Origin: Porites lobata
Taxonomy: Eukaryota; Cnidaria; Anthozoa; Scleractinia; Poritidae
NCBI GenBank assembly: GCA_942486035.1
Contig: CALNXK010000032.1
Location: 2,181,001 to 2,245,000, forward strand
Length of the DNA: 64,000 nucleotides
Reading direction: 5' to 3'
The notes beneath the pieces were generated by a model. That model was not told the origin of the DNA and made no database searches. It worked only from the letters and a program-made list of their open reading frames with translations. Positions 1 through 11,765 of this stretch are shown one piece after another; within the stretch, counting starts at the first letter, position 1, and every line of letters begins with the position of its first letter. The position numbers and the translations under genes are program-made.

Positions 1-231
1 AAATGACATTTACTTACTCTTGCTGTTTGGTTACAAAAAGCAAGGGCAGTTAAAAGTAGTAAATGTATGAGTAAGGGCTCATTTCTCAAGCAGTTGCTAC
101 TGGTAACTGAGCCTATGGAAATTACCATAGCATTAACGCAAAGAATTACAAAGAATTATGCCTGAGAAAAAGAATGTTGAAATCAAAGATGAGTTTAGGC
201 CTCCATGATATGATTCTGTGCTGAAACCAAC

Positions 232-320
232 CTGAAATTTCCCATTGCAGTGAGGAAGACGTCCTTCTCTCATCAGTGAACACACCTTCTTCCAAACCTG
301 ATCCACTGTTACTTTATTCT
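232..320 (-). CDS. Exon 4 of the uncharacterised minus-strand gene; end uncertain
   Basis: The acceptor TTTTTTACCACAG precedes 320 and the phase matches exon 3. The exon reads ENKVTVDQVWKKVCSLMREG and ends CNGKFQ at a possible donor CAG/GTTGGT (231 downward). Without splicing, the frame runs on to a TAA ending at 133, so the terminal exon could instead be 133-320. Confidence 0.5.
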
Positions 321-3300
321 CTGTGGTAAAAAACAGCAAAACTTCCCCATTAATTCCTTTTTGATCATCATTATGCCATCAACAGGATTTAACCACAAGG
401 GTAAAATTTGGTATAGTGTGCCACACAGGCCAGCTTCTTTAAAAACTTGTTGTAATTAATTATCCACGTTAAAGCCTGTTAGCTCCCTAAATACATGCAG
501 AGGAATGGCTTTTGAACATTCTACAGGAAAGATAATTGTAAGTTACAATAGAACAATTGAAAATGAAACATAGACAAAAAGTTATCAAAAAGATGTAGTC
601 ATCATGTCAGTGACATCTTGACAAGGACAATTGACACTGTTGATGGTCACTGGCAGCTTGTACGAAGCTTGCGTGGATACCTTCAGATGGAAAATTTTGT
701 TAAAATTATGATTTTTGGCTCATAGAATTAGGATTTAGTGTGATCTTTGCAAGGAAGAAAGAAAATTGGAAAAGACTGAGTGTTGGCAGAGAAATGACCA
801 TTTTTCATCTGTATTGATCAGAATTAAAAGTTACTCTTTTGATTGACAGCCTAATGGTGTTTTTCACAGGAATTTCCATGAGGCTGGTGGATGAATATCA
901 GGAATGCGTTTCCTTAAGTTAGCGACTCAACGCAGCATTGTTTTTTTATTGTCTATGTGGCCAGAAATGATTAAAATGTCCATGTCCAAAGTGAAGGGCA
1001 AAAGGGAATATCAATGAAAAATGACTTAACAGTTAGCCTTGCCACTTCAGATAAGTCAGATAAAGGATCTTACTTCCAAGACTGGTCTGAAGACAGTGAA
1101 TACGACCTGGAGTTCAATGAATCCATTGGTTCAAGCCAGCAGAAAAATGAATCAAAAGAGCAGAAAGGGTCTAAAAAATTCAGGAACATATTAAGCATTG
1201 TCAGGTCCCACTTTGTTATGCTGAAAAAGTGAAAATAAAATTGTAATGAAGAAGGCAACCCATTGCATGTAACCATAATTTCAGACTGTATAATTTGTAA
1301 AGAAGAATATTAAAGAAGCAACAACAATAAATTTCTTAAACAAATTTTTGATAGGCAATTGACAAATATAATAACAGCAAATATAAAGAATGTTTCGGCC
1401 ATTTGTCTTAGCTGAGTGGAGTGCTTCATGTTTACTTAGAGTAGTCCCATTGCTAATAAAATTATTTCATCCTTTTTTCTATGTTAATAGTTGGCTCAGT
1501 GGAAGCCACAAAATTGTCTTTTCTTCTTTTCCATCATCTCACTGGTTTGGTTTTCTACCGAGCAGTGGCTGCAGTCTTTCATAATTTCCACAGCCTTGAA
1601 AGTAATCTCACTATTGATCCCAATACAAATGTGGCTAAAGTAGAAAAGCGAAGTTGTTCAAAAATAAAAATAGCACAAAAATTCAAAGTGCCCAGACTCC
1701 TGAGAAGTATTTGTGGGCCAAGTTTGTTTATGAAGAGAGGGACTTTCTTAATTGCCTTCTTCTTTACTTATATTTTTCGCTCAGAGGGGACACTTTAACA
1801 AGCCAAGACTTTGACGGAATTTGTTTGATTGACCTAGGATTTTGCTTTCAAAAGCTGATTCGGACATTCGCAAAAATCCTAAAAAAATCAACAGTACAAT
1901 TTTTCAAAAAACAGGTGATTTATTAGGAAAGGCTTTAATTTGATATAAGGTTTTAAGTATTTGCAGCTTGATCGGAATGCACTACAACTCTTGCGTGTAA
2001 GACACCCCTGAAGGTATTACAAAAAAATTACCAAAGTTCCTACTTTGGCATTTGTGCAACAGGTAGCCCAGTAATCATGGGACAGAAACCCACTTTCAGC
2101 CTGTGCACCAAATTTAAACTGCTCTGTGATTGGGAAGAATATGGAATCAGAGAGAATCTGTCATGTAGTGATGAGAAAATGGTGTTGGAGATAGAGAGTA
2201 AGGAGGGGGTTAAGACACATGACTTAAGCTTGTACAATCAACCCAAAAAGACAAAATTCAATAAAACCAAAATAATAGAACAAACCAAAAAGGCAGAACA
2301 AAATGTAAATTTCTAGAGGCCAATTCATTTTAGCAAATTCAGTTAAGTTATACAGTATATTCACAGATATTTTTTTGGATGTTACTGATGTCTACATTAA
2401 ATTCATGAATTCATGACACTGCCTGTCCACATCTGCCTTACATCAGCTGATTTCCTCCCCCTATAACTAGGTTTTTCACCAATAAGATTAATTGCTTGAT
2501 GGCAAAAGCATACAAGTGGCCATTAATGAGAGGACATGGCTGTGAGCAGAAATTTTTAGCTGTACTATGTTTAGTTGATAATCATCAACAAACCAGTTTT
2601 TCTCCACCCTAGTTATGAATTAACTTTCAAGTGTACCTTTTAAGGAGACTACCCCTCTACTTATGATCCACTTGCCACGCTGACAGTCATTCACTCTGTA
2701 CTTCTCCTTCACTTGATCCAGAATAGTTTCTCTAAATTTTGGCAAAGCAAGGTCCATTATTTTCCTGTCCTTTGTACAGATTTGAGGACTGGCACACCAA
2801 TGCTACAAAAAATATAACATATTTTATATATTAATAACATCCTCAAAGTATCTTTTTTTAAAGTATAGCCAAATTCATTGTATCACGTATGCTGCGCGTT
2901 TTGCAAACTTCGAAGGAATTTTGAGTTTTTCTATTCTGTCAATCATAGTAGCGGACCTCTTAGGAAACACATGTTTACTTGTGATTGGTGCATTTCGATA
3001 CAATTTGTTTGTTTCTGTGTTTCACGGTTCATTGCTTGTGATCACCCTCTTTTGGGCAATAATCGACTAGTTTTCTACAAGGATTTTTCTGATCTTTCTT
3101 ATTCTTGTCTCTTGCAAGAATAAAGCATGTCTGCCTCCAGCCCTCTACAAAAAGTCCACTCATCATCGCGATTTCCTCCGCTATTCTTCAGCAGTCTAGA
3201 GTCATTCTCAGTTTTATTTTTGCTGGCCAAGCTGGATGAGTGCTTTGTATCATGATTTGCAGTAACTCTGCCCCCACTCAAATGATTGACGGAACAGAAA

Positions 3301-6300
3301 AACCCATTTGAAGTTTGCAAACACGCAGCGCTATACAACGAATTTGGCTATAAGACCAGCAAATATCTCTTATGGAAAGTATGCAGTTCAGCTGCTTATC
3401 CTAAAGATACCAGAAAAACCGATAGCTATCCATTAGTTTTGTAAATGATAACAAATTATCATTAGTGTACGTTTTCCCAAAGAAGAAAGTCACCTATCTT
3501 GAGGGCCAGGTTGGTGACCAGGCATGAAAATCTAGTTGCAACTGAGTACAAGCTGGTTGCATTGGCGACCCGACAGGTCGCAACATCGAGCCCTGTACAA
3601 GGCCATGTGCTTGATGCCCATAACTAGCTGAAGCTAGTCAACAGGGGCACAAGAGGAGAGAAAAGTCATTACAGAAAAAAAAAGTGAAGATCTCAAAGAT
3701 CTTGAAAAGGGTTTTCTGTAATTTACTTTCAAACCAATTCTGATGGTACCCAGTTCCAAATCATTTATATGGCACCAAACATTAAAAGCAAATTATCGAT
3801 GCTTTAATTTTTTGTTTGTTGTATGTACATAAATATTTTTATTGGTGACAGATTGAGTCCGGCAATTATGAACAAGTAATGTTTCTTAAACATATTCTTA
3901 ATATTACCAGGAGCAATGTTTAAATGGTTGTCATACATTAAGATACTCATTTGCTCAAAGAATAATAACAAAATGGGTAGGCATTTCACTTAAGAAAGAA
4001 ATTGTAACATTACATGCATTCTTGGATTGGCAAAAAACATGAGTCTATGGGCTAGTTTCTGTAAGACTAGCAATTTATGAAGATGTGTTTAGCAGCCTCA
4101 AGCCAAGCACACACTCTGTAATTTAAGAACACTGAGATCAAAGAGTGGTATACAGTAAGAAGCACTTAACTTCAGTTGACTAATTTTTTGGTGCATGAGG
4201 CTTGTTATCTTGTTAGTGTTTTTCATTTGTATAGAACAAAATTGCTAGCATGAACTCCGTGTTTTGAAGGTATAGTTTATAATTCTTATGTCGGGTGTCT
4301 TGAAAATAAAGACCCCAAAACTTGAAAACAAAGACCACCCAATTTTTTAATATCTTTTTTTATAGGGGGGGGGGGGGGCATTCTTGTACAATAATTGGAA
4401 AAGTTTAAATTAAAAGTTTAAGTCTTCTGTACTCTCTCATCGTTTTTGTCACCTCCCTGCGAAGTTGTCTTTTTCTGGGGGTGGAGTTTGTCTTTATTGG
4501 GGGGAGGGGGGGGGGAAGGTGGGGGGAGGGTGAGTGGGTGAGAGCTATGTTCAGATCTTCTTCGGAAATCGCCTTTTTTGGAAATCTCAAGTGGATCCTA
4601 CATCGTTTCACGTACCATAAATGGCTTATCGTTGGATAGCTGGATTAAATTTAGCCTGGGTATCAGGCTTTTCTAAGGGAAAGGGGAAAAAAGAAGAAAG
4701 GCCTGAAGAAGATCCGAACATGGCTCCACGATTTCTAGGGACACGATTTTGTATTTCTCAATATTTAAGTCTATTTTCAAATTCCATCTCCCCCACCCAC
4801 CCCACATCCCCACTCCCCTCAATAACGACAAACTCCACTGTCAGAAAAAGGCAATTTTGTGGTGAAGTGATAAAAAGGAGAGAGAGAGAATACAAAAAGA
4901 AGACTTAAACTATTAATTTATCAAACTTTTCCGATTATTGTACAAGAATGGCCTCCCCTCCCCCTCCCATAAAAAAAAATATGTTAAAAAATTGGGGGTC
5001 TTAGGGGCTTTGTTTTCAAGACACTCTCTTATGGTCTGCATTACGATACATGTAGAACAAAATCACTGGCGTGATAACAGTGTTTAAACAAATTTTAGGG
5101 TAAGAACTTTTGAAAACGATGTTTTCAACCTTTTTTAAAAGGTTTTTCTAAGAAATTATATTCAGCACTTTTATAATGTTTGGCAATGAATTGTGAGACC
5201 ATATCAGTCTATAACCGAAACTGTGAGTTTCATGATCAAACCATGAGACTTGCAGGACTGAATATAATATCATACAAGGCAGACTTAGTAATTCTTAGTA
5301 TTACACCTCCAGACAACTATAGGAGTACAACTTATGGATCGGAGCAAGGTTCAACTGTCCAAGTGTGACAAGCAATTACATACATTTTCATTACTTACTG
5401 ATTCAGATAATGGATTGTCGACGTCCTGTAACAACTTGTTCTCATTTTCATTGCAACTTCCACTAGCAACCATTGCTGTAGGGTTACGTTTGGGCTGTGT
5501 TGGTAGCTTATTATCTTTACTGTAAGGTGTTTGTAAATAAGATGACCTCTTTGCATCATCTGTTTCCTCAAACTCATTCTCACCATAACTCTTCCTCTTC
5601 AGTTCATATCGTACGAATGATTTTCCTGAATAAACTGGTGCAAACTCAGGGAGATAGCCACTCTGTGAGGGTAGAGTTTTTGTTTTATCATCATTTAGCA
5701 GATTTAATGTGCAGTCTGAGTGAAGAGACAAATTTGGAGGTTCAAATTTGAAACAGAGAGGAACTGACTTTACGCTGCCTACAAAACACATAAAAAAATG
5801 AATGTTTTAGTTAAATATTAGGTGTGCGAAAAGTACATGTATACTAATGTGGCCAGTAATGTGCTGTTCATAGCTCAAAACCATAACAACTCCACTACAA
5901 TAATTATTTTCTTGATAGTCAGAAACACACCTGGGGTGCAAACCATTTACATGAATCACCTGTTTTTACCCAGTAAATATCTTGTCCATATAAACATAAA
6001 ATGTAAGAATTTCATGTTTTGGGAGAACATCCCACTACAAAGTTTATCCATATCAGATAAGCAGATGGAAAAAAAAGAAAAATTGCATCGCCTTCAAATA
6101 TAATTATAATAAATCTACAGACACACGTTAGCAGCAGGGAAGGACTAGAAGGGAACCAAAGAACCACACAGGCTAGTATAGTCCACCCAATTTAAAGTTA
6201 GATTACATTGTAAAAAGAGAGAAAAAGAAAAAGTATCACATATAAATAAAATGTATTGTTAATTGCTATAATTTCATGCCCAAGTTACACGTGGGTGATC

Positions 6301-9300
6301 AGGATCAAAGCCCATTATCCTATTCTTATAAAAATCTCTATAATGTTTTTGAAGCATGACAGGCTCAGATCTTCGAAATAAAGGTTGTCCGGTAAGTTAT
6401 TCCATAAATAAGGAATTCTATTAAAAAAAGTTCTCTCGAGGAATTCAGTTTTAACTAAATTAAATCTAAGTTTATTACTTGAGAATGAGCTTAGTCTCTT
6501 ATCAGAGCAGAACTGAAAATAGGAGACGAATGAACAATAATTATCATAGTGACCACACTTGAGTTTGTAAAAAGTTACAAGGTCTCTGACTTCCCTTCGG
6601 TAAACCAACAGAAGTAGATCCAATCGTTTGAGCCGCTCGTTGTGGCTTAGCTTGGGCAAGAAAACTCTTGTGGCATGTTATTGGATCCCCTCCACTAGCT
6701 TTATCATAGAGATAGACCTCAGGCTCCAGATTTCCGAGGCATAGTTAAAGTGGGTCAGGGTTAGGGTTAAGGTTAGGGTAAATACTGCTCACTTACACTC
6801 ATTGTACAACCTATAAAAAAAAACTAGCATCTTATTAGCTTTATTAACCTGTGCATAAATGTGTTCATTAAAACAAGTGTCAAAGGTTATTAGAACACCA
6901 AGATCACACTGAGCGTCAACTCTATTTAAGGTTTTAGTTCCAATGGTATAATATATGTAATTGGTTCGCATTTTCTTGTCATCGCGCTTAACAAGCATTT
7001 GTCTGTGTTAAAGACAAGCTTCCATTTATCACTTCATTCAACTTGATTATCAATATCACTTTGTAATGATTCACAGTCACTGACAGATCTTAAAGTATGA
7101 AAACACTGAGTCTTCGCATCGTCAGCAAATAAAGCCAGAGATACTTGAGTGAGACAAAGCATATTGTTGACAAATATGACAAAAAAGCAGGCCCAAGCAG
7201 GGATCCCTGTGGGACTCCTAAGGTGACAGATAACCAGCCTGAGTGTTTGCCATCTATTACCACACATTGCATCCTGTCTGTCAGATAACTGGTGAACCAC
7301 TGCAGTAAGGGACCTTTCATTCCAGAATGATCTAATTTTCTAATCAGGTGTGAATGCAACACCGAGTCAAATGCCTTTGAAAAGTCTAAAAAGGCAATAT
7401 CAGTTTGTCTACCTTGGACAGTGGATCTAGCTATACAGTGGACAGTATCTATTGCTGAGTAATGGTTGATCTGCCTTTACCAAAGCTATGTTGCAGGGGA
7501 TAGATATCATCAGTGATGAAAGCGAAGAAACGATCAAACACGCAACACTCAGCAAACTTGGAGATAAGATGTAATAAGGAAATAGGCCTGTAATTAGTTA
7601 CATCCTCCTCATTACCTTTTTTGAAAACAGGTAATGATAATGCAATCATTTCCCACGATGATGAAAATTATAATATTACAATCCTGTGTGCAGGGGCTTT
7701 ATTTGGGGAATATTGAAAGAAGTCATGTCCAAGCAGCATGCGAAAAAAGACATGAATGAGGGGCAAGCAAGGGAGAGCTCTCCTTTCGTTTGCCCCTTGC
7801 TCACGCATTTTTTCACAGCTCACTTGGTTCACTTTGACGATAAAAATGGAGAGCTTGCTTGCACAGCAGGCAAGCAGTTATTTTTACCAAATATTCCACA
7901 GGCAGCCCAGATGTAGTGTGCGTCAATAACATGGACAAAAGAGGATCGATTGGAGCTGGAGTTGACGATATTTGACTGAAGAGGAGTTAAAAAGTATGTA
8001 ATATTTTAAATAAATATATCTTAATCATTATTTCATTGTTTATTAATTGGTCCTGGTTTATTTTGAACTAGAACTTCCTCTGTTTCTTATCGTATCTGAC
8101 ATTCTTACGAACCTCTACATTAAAAAGTCGAATTATCACACCAAAATATCCTAGAAGTCAAAATATAACAAAACAAAGCTCACAATATATACCTTTTTTG
8201 AATGTCTCCTTGTTGGTCCTGGTCGACTTAAGTGGCATTTTGTTGAGTTTTGTACTTGCACAGGGGTCGAAATTAATGGTAACCCGTAAACCAACAGTTT
8301 CCATTGTTTGGCTATTGAAAAGGAGCCTTAGTAACCTGAAGCGGTTATTAAAAATTTCTGTCTGCCATACATGTATTTCTTTTTTGCATAAGATTATGTT
8401 CTATCAATTCTGGAACAGTTTATTGTTCTAAAAGATATGCTTACAACATAATTGCACAAAACATGAAAAAACTGCGTTTCACAGAACTCATGGTAACCAG
8501 GAACAGTTTCAAACATTAAATAAGGCTACCAGAGGGTGTACAAAGAAGAAGGAAAGAACTTCCCACCAAGAATTGAGAAAAGGCATTCACCTGGCTGCAG
8601 TTTGATGAGTCTAAACAATCAACATTTTGCAGTGCTTAAGATGAATTTCCCGCCCTCATGTAAGGCAATTGAAACGAAAATGTAAAACGAGGATTAAATC
8701 ATCTATATTTCTTTTTACAGATCACCATGCAATTTGAACCAATCCATCCATACATTAGTTTGCCCCATTTATTATTACTATTTTCAATAGGTAAAATAAT
8801 GTCATTCTTGGATAATAAAGTTTATAATTTGGTGAGTAAAATTTATGGCCACTAACCTAAAGGTTTAGTTATCCAAAAAATTAATTTCAAACCCTGTTAT
8901 AGGTACTATTCACAAAATAACTTACTAAATACTTCTACTTTAGTGGATAGAACCTACAAGTGCAAACTAAACAAAACGCCAATTAAATCAGCCAAAGATT
9001 GAAGGCATATATGTGAACTTTACTTTGACTCCTCCTCAGTCAAATATCGTCAACTCCAGCTCCAAGCAATCCTCTTTTGTCTATGATATTGACACTGTCT
9101 GAACTGCCTGTGAAGAAAAAATTAAAACTACATCTGTGTCTGGTGTTCTCTTAACGCTTTGTGTCACATTAACTCTTTAATCTAAAGCACACATCCCTGA
9201 CGGATCAAACAAGTTTATTAGGCTTATTGACCCTTATTTTGATCAGTTTTTAAATTGGTCCTTACTTGTTCATCTTTATTTTATCATGACATTTACAGAT

Positions 9301-11475
9301 ACCACTCAGTTTTTTAAACAAAAATGTGAATAACTTTATGCAAAGGACTTACAAATTTATTCTTAAAAGTGAAAAAAAATGACATACAGTTTCTGTGAGA
9401 GGTTCTTGATAAATGGTGAGCCGAGGTGTTGTTGAAAACCCTCTTAATCAGTGAAAATTCAGGAGCTCCCAAGGGCTTTGCCCCTTGGACCCCACCAGGG
9501 CTCTGCCTTTGGACCCCACTAGGGGCCTACATGGTCCCACACCCCTGGTATAGGGGCAGGTAACTAAGTTACCTGTTATTATGTGCTTGTTACCTTCAGT
9601 TAAAAAAACATGATAAGAACAAAGTTGTATTTGGTGAGCAAGTTGATATTTGGAATTTTGAGCTTTGGTATTGTTGCATAAACCTTGAAATATCAGGATT
9701 TTGAGGGACCAATAATTGTTTCTGTCACCAACTTATATGACAAGGTGTCCATTAAAAAATCTAATACTTTTATAAATTTGTGTGTTTTTTTTCTTTCTTG
9801 TGTGATCCCCAAGTGGATTTATTCTATCCTGTTAATTACTACTTTATAGAAGGTTCAGCAACGAATCTATCACTCCCTATTTTGTGCTAGCGATACCTGT
9901 GTTATTCATTTGCATGTCTTAAGTACTCAAGTTGGGGGGAGCCCGGGAGAACAGGGGGCGGGAGGGGCACGGCAAATGGGAGAAGAAAGGGCGGGAAGCA
10001 GGATTCATGTGATGGCGGGAAGCGGGAGAGAAATTCAAAAAGGCAAGCTTTCGTTATTTGTTACTGCTTACATCCAGTCAAAGAAACGAACCCAAAAACG
10101 TTTCTTGACTTCCATTTAACGTTCTCCGAGGCTTAACGCAAAATTTTATACACAAGAAAAGTCAAAAAACAAAAATTCGTATTCGCGATAAAAAAACAGT
10201 GTTACCTCCTGTGAAATTTGAAACCTTTCCAAGTCACTTTCATCATAGGTCATGAAAGAGATGGCATGACACATGTGTCAACTGTGTCAGTCGCTCGTGT
10301 CAGTGTCTCGTCTGTCTCGCTAGCTGTCAAAATCCTTGGTAAGAACGACAAAGCGAGTCACGTCAAATGTCATCAAAGACCATTATTTTCGGTGTGGTGG
10401 GGAAAATCCGTCCATGGAAGACCTTCCTGGTAGCTCACTCTTATGACTGTAGTTCACAATTGAAAACACTGAAGATTTTGCCGTGGAGTAAACTTGTGTT
10501 CGAGGGAATGCCACTTCAATGATCGTGCTGGAGAGTGCGGAGTGGTTCAAATTTACAACACAATATTTTATTTTGGACAAGGCCAAAACACTCCCTATAA
10601 GAATTGATGGTTTTCACAGTGACGTCATCAGATTGCAAAGTCAAAAAAGCAAGGTTCTACGAATTCTTATTTACACGAGGTTGAAGATAAATAGAAAATA
10701 AATCTTTGTACAAGTTTTCTGCCCCGAAGCATGTTTCATTTTGAACATACAGCAATTTGAACTTCCGAGTTTTCACAGTGCGTGACACCAAAATAGGAAT
10801 GCTGTCTCATTGAAAAAAGCCCTCTCTTCTCTTTATTTTTAGCAGTTTAACTATTTCAAGGATTAAAAGATGTGTTTATGTGCACGTTTATGTTCACCCA
10901 AGTATGGGTTCCCACAGCATGTTGTTTTCAATAAAAATTGCTAATCTTGAGTCCTTTGTTTGTCCTTTTTGGCCTTTTACTAGCTTAGCACTGATTTGAG
11001 GGGTGTCAGTTCCATGATATTGAATGAAACCAGTAGAAGACCCAAATTTGGACAAACAAAGGACTGAACAAGTGTTTTCTATTGAAAAAAATCAAGAGCC
11101 ATAATTGTTTCATAGAGCTTAGGGCTACCTGTAGTTGTGTTTACCTGATTGTTTTCATAGGACTTTTGTTCACATTTGATTTTAATATTGTTTAGCATAA
11201 CATCATCATGCACAGTTGTGGTTGTGAGGGGGGTGTTTACATACAGTGTAGGCTTATAATAAATTTAGACTCTTCAATGGATGAATTTAATAGAGATACT
11301 CACCATACCATGGTCTAAATCGTCCAGCCAAAAAATGTCTTGAGGTTTTAGAATTTTGAACATTCACAAGTAAATTGCTTGCGACTAAAGCGGGATCCAC
11401 ACAACTGACAAAGCTCCTTGCACAGCATTTCTCGGAGTCTGCTTGATACACATCCACTGCATCATTAGAACCCAT
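232..11475 (-). CDS. Uncharacterised protein gene, at least 4 exons, possibly UPF0696/DUF1917-like; 3' end uncertain
   Basis: I do not recognise this gene with certainty. On the minus strand, four exons join in consistent phase: 11475-11304 (phase 1 out), 5778-5399 (phase 0 out), 2802-2637 (phase 1 out) and 320-232 (phase 0 out). They give at least 269 residues. All introns start GT and end AG, and the acceptors have pyrimidine tracts. Residues 1-57 hold two adjacent Cys and end in RFRPWY. Residues 58-184 are polar and low in pattern, probably disordered. Residues 185-269 look folded, with RGKWII near 235 and VDQVWKKV soon after. GKW followed by VxxVWxKI and a basic or glycine tail is reminiscent of the UPF0696 (DUF1917, BLES03-like) fold, but this is a memory-based hint only. 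The frame of exon 4 stays open to a stop at 133, so the gene either ends there or is spliced at 232 and continues beyond the window. It is head to head with NECAP. Confidence 0.6.
321..2636. other. Intron 3 of the minus-strand gene; no recognised element
   Basis: AT-rich non-coding sequence. The only open frame with some coding flavour is 1014-1232 on the plus strand (72 codons, Ser/Glu/Lys-rich, with DWSEDSEYDLEF). It has no visible splice or promoter context and may be an old retrocopy fragment or chance. Confidence 0.5.
2637..2802 (-). CDS. Exon 3 of the uncharacterised minus-strand gene
   Basis: The acceptor TTTTTTGTAG precedes 2802. The exon reads HWCASPQICTKDRK, then a helical stretch PKFRETILDQVKEKYRV, then RGKWIISRGVVSLK. 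The donor is GTACAC at 2636, phase 1. This is the most clearly protein-like part of the gene. Confidence 0.6.
2866..3350. mobile_element. Non-autonomous DNA transposon with TA target duplication
   Basis: The ends are inverted copies: TAGCCAAATTC at the left and GAATTTGGCTA at the right, flanked by TA on both sides (2864-2865 and 3351-3352). The match continues inward: GCTGCGCG..TTTGCAAACTTC at the left recurs as its complement at 3310-3330, and TCTGTCAATCAT near 2935 recurs inverted near 3290. There is no transposase frame, so it is a 485-bp MITE, probably of a TA-targeting superfamily (Tc1/mariner-like). Confidence 0.8.
3555..3605. repeat. Solo end of a CGAGCCCTG-terminus element
   Basis: TTGCATTGGCGACC..GGTCGCAA followed by ATCGAGCCCTG closely resembles the right end of the full element at 52158-53079. 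No matching left end was seen here, so it is probably a truncated copy. Confidence 0.45.
4288..5030. mobile_element. Long-armed foldback element
   Basis: Nearly the whole stretch is one large imperfect inverted repeat. The left arm reads GTGTCTTGAAAATAAAGACC, AATTTTTTAATAT, a G-run, ATTCTTGTACAATAAT and AAGTTTAAGTCTTC. The right arm carries the complements in reverse order, ending AAAACAAAGCCCC..GACACTCTC. Inner blocks such as TGGAGTTTGTC (near 4480) also recur inverted near 4830. The arms are about 350 bp and diverged. There is no transposase frame. Confidence 0.75.
5399..5778 (-). CDS. Exon 2 of the uncharacterised minus-strand gene
   Basis: The acceptor TTTTGTAG precedes 5778, and the first two bases complete the Gly codon opened by exon 1. 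It codes 127 residues rich in Ser, Lys, Asn and Asp, including VPLCFKFEPPNLSLH and SGYLPEFAPVYSGKSF. It ends at a GTAAGT donor (5398-5393) in phase 0. The uninterrupted 380 nt and both good splice sites support it. Confidence 0.6.
6300..7650 (-). mobile_element. Decayed non-LTR retrotransposon (CR1/L2-like RT), 3' part
   Basis: Frameshifted minus-strand pieces spell reverse transcriptase in order. NYRPISLLHLISKFAE and GKGRST are near 7600-7500, DFSKAFDS near 7380, GVPQGSLLGP near 7215, ALFADDAKT near 7110, and the C-terminal DLLLLVYRREVRDLVTFYKL with LWNNLPDNLYF at 6610-6370. At least four frame breaks mean it is dead. It sits inside intron 1 of the minus-strand gene in the same orientation. 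Confidence 0.8.
6754..6780 (-). repeat. Interstitial telomere-like TTAGGG units
   Basis: GTCAGGGTTAGGGTTAAGG followed by TTAGGGTA shows about four TTAGGG-type units. They interrupt the minus-strand RT reading between the FFYRLY and FNYASEIW segments of the LINE remnant. Confidence 0.7.
7690..7895. repeat. Short repeat-like segment with internal inverted GAGAGCT/AGCTCTC blocks
   Basis: TTTGGGGAATATT at the left and AAATATTCCACAG at the right frame a stretch holding GGGCAAGCAAGGGAGAGCTC and its near-complement. It looks like a small foldback repeat abutting the next element. No gene was seen. Confidence 0.35.
7898..9115. mobile_element. Non-autonomous element with about 90-bp inverted ends
   Basis: The left block (about 7898-7990) contains GGACAAAAGAGGATC..GGAGCTGGAGTTGACGATAT TTGACTGA. 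The right block (about 9025-9115) is its diverged complement, TCAGTCAAATATCGTCAACT then CCAGCTCC and CCTCTTTTGTC. The interior has only short frames and a GGGGTCGAAATTAATGG tract. There is no transposase. Confidence 0.7.
10918..11098. mobile_element. Short inverted-repeat MITE
   Basis: GAGTCCTTTGTTTGTCC at about 10950 is mirrored by GGACAAACAAAGGACTGA at about 11050. The flanking TTTTCAATA..AAATTG and TTGAAAAAAATCAAGAGCC extend the diverged arms. About 180 bp in all, non-coding. Confidence 0.6.
11304..11475 (-). CDS. Exon 1 of the uncharacterised minus-strand gene
   Basis: The ATG is at 11475-11473 and gives MGSNDAVDVYQADSEK. The frame stays open upstream for only four codons, with no other ATG. 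The exon ends ...RPWY plus one base of a Gly codon at a consensus donor (GTGAGT) at 11303-11298. It codes 57 residues. Confidence 0.65.
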
Positions 11476-11679
11476 AAAGAGAAGCAAAGAGCCTTATAAA
11501 AACTGTCGAAAACGCTTGTACGCGTAATAAAATATCAGTCAGATTAAGCATTTTGATAGAAGTAAAAATAGCATGTCAACCTTCCTTGAAAGGGATGAAC
11601 AGGCGCCATTTTAAGGCGGTCCAGTCCTCCTGGACAAACTCCACCAGATGGGAGTCTGGGAAGGTCCCTTCATTTCAAT
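11476..11679. promoter_or_regulatory. Putative bidirectional promoter between the minus-strand gene and NECAP
   Basis: Only 204 bp separate the divergent ATGs, so the 5' UTRs and core promoters must lie here or overlap the first exons. Read on the minus strand, 11612-11602 is AAAATGGCGCC, which fits the YY1 consensus AANATGGCGNC, an element common at TATA-less housekeeping promoters. TTATAAAA occurs at 11493 but is not obviously placed for either start. The bidirectional role is an inference from geometry. Confidence 0.6.
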
Positions 11680-11765
11680 ATGGAGGATTATGAGAGTGTC
11701 TTGTGCGTAAAAAACGAGTGTTTTATTTACAAAATACCCCCAAGAACCAGCAATCGTGGATACAG
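11680..11765 (+). CDS. NECAP: NECAP exon 1 (start codon)
   Basis: The ATG at 11680 opens MEDYESVLCVKNECFIYKIP, then PRTSNRGYR. This aligns with the known NECAP N-terminus, which fixes the start. The donor is GTATGT and the exon ends in phase 2. Confidence 0.93.

Noticed and set aside
1014..1232. 72-codon Ser/Glu/Lys-rich plus-strand frame
   Set aside because: The composition is somewhat protein-like, but there is no splice, promoter or family evidence, and it sits in an intron of the opposite strand.
1390..1926. Overlapping plus-strand frames of 64-105 codons
   Set aside because: Three frames overlap with random-looking hydrophobic sequence; none has a recognisable domain.
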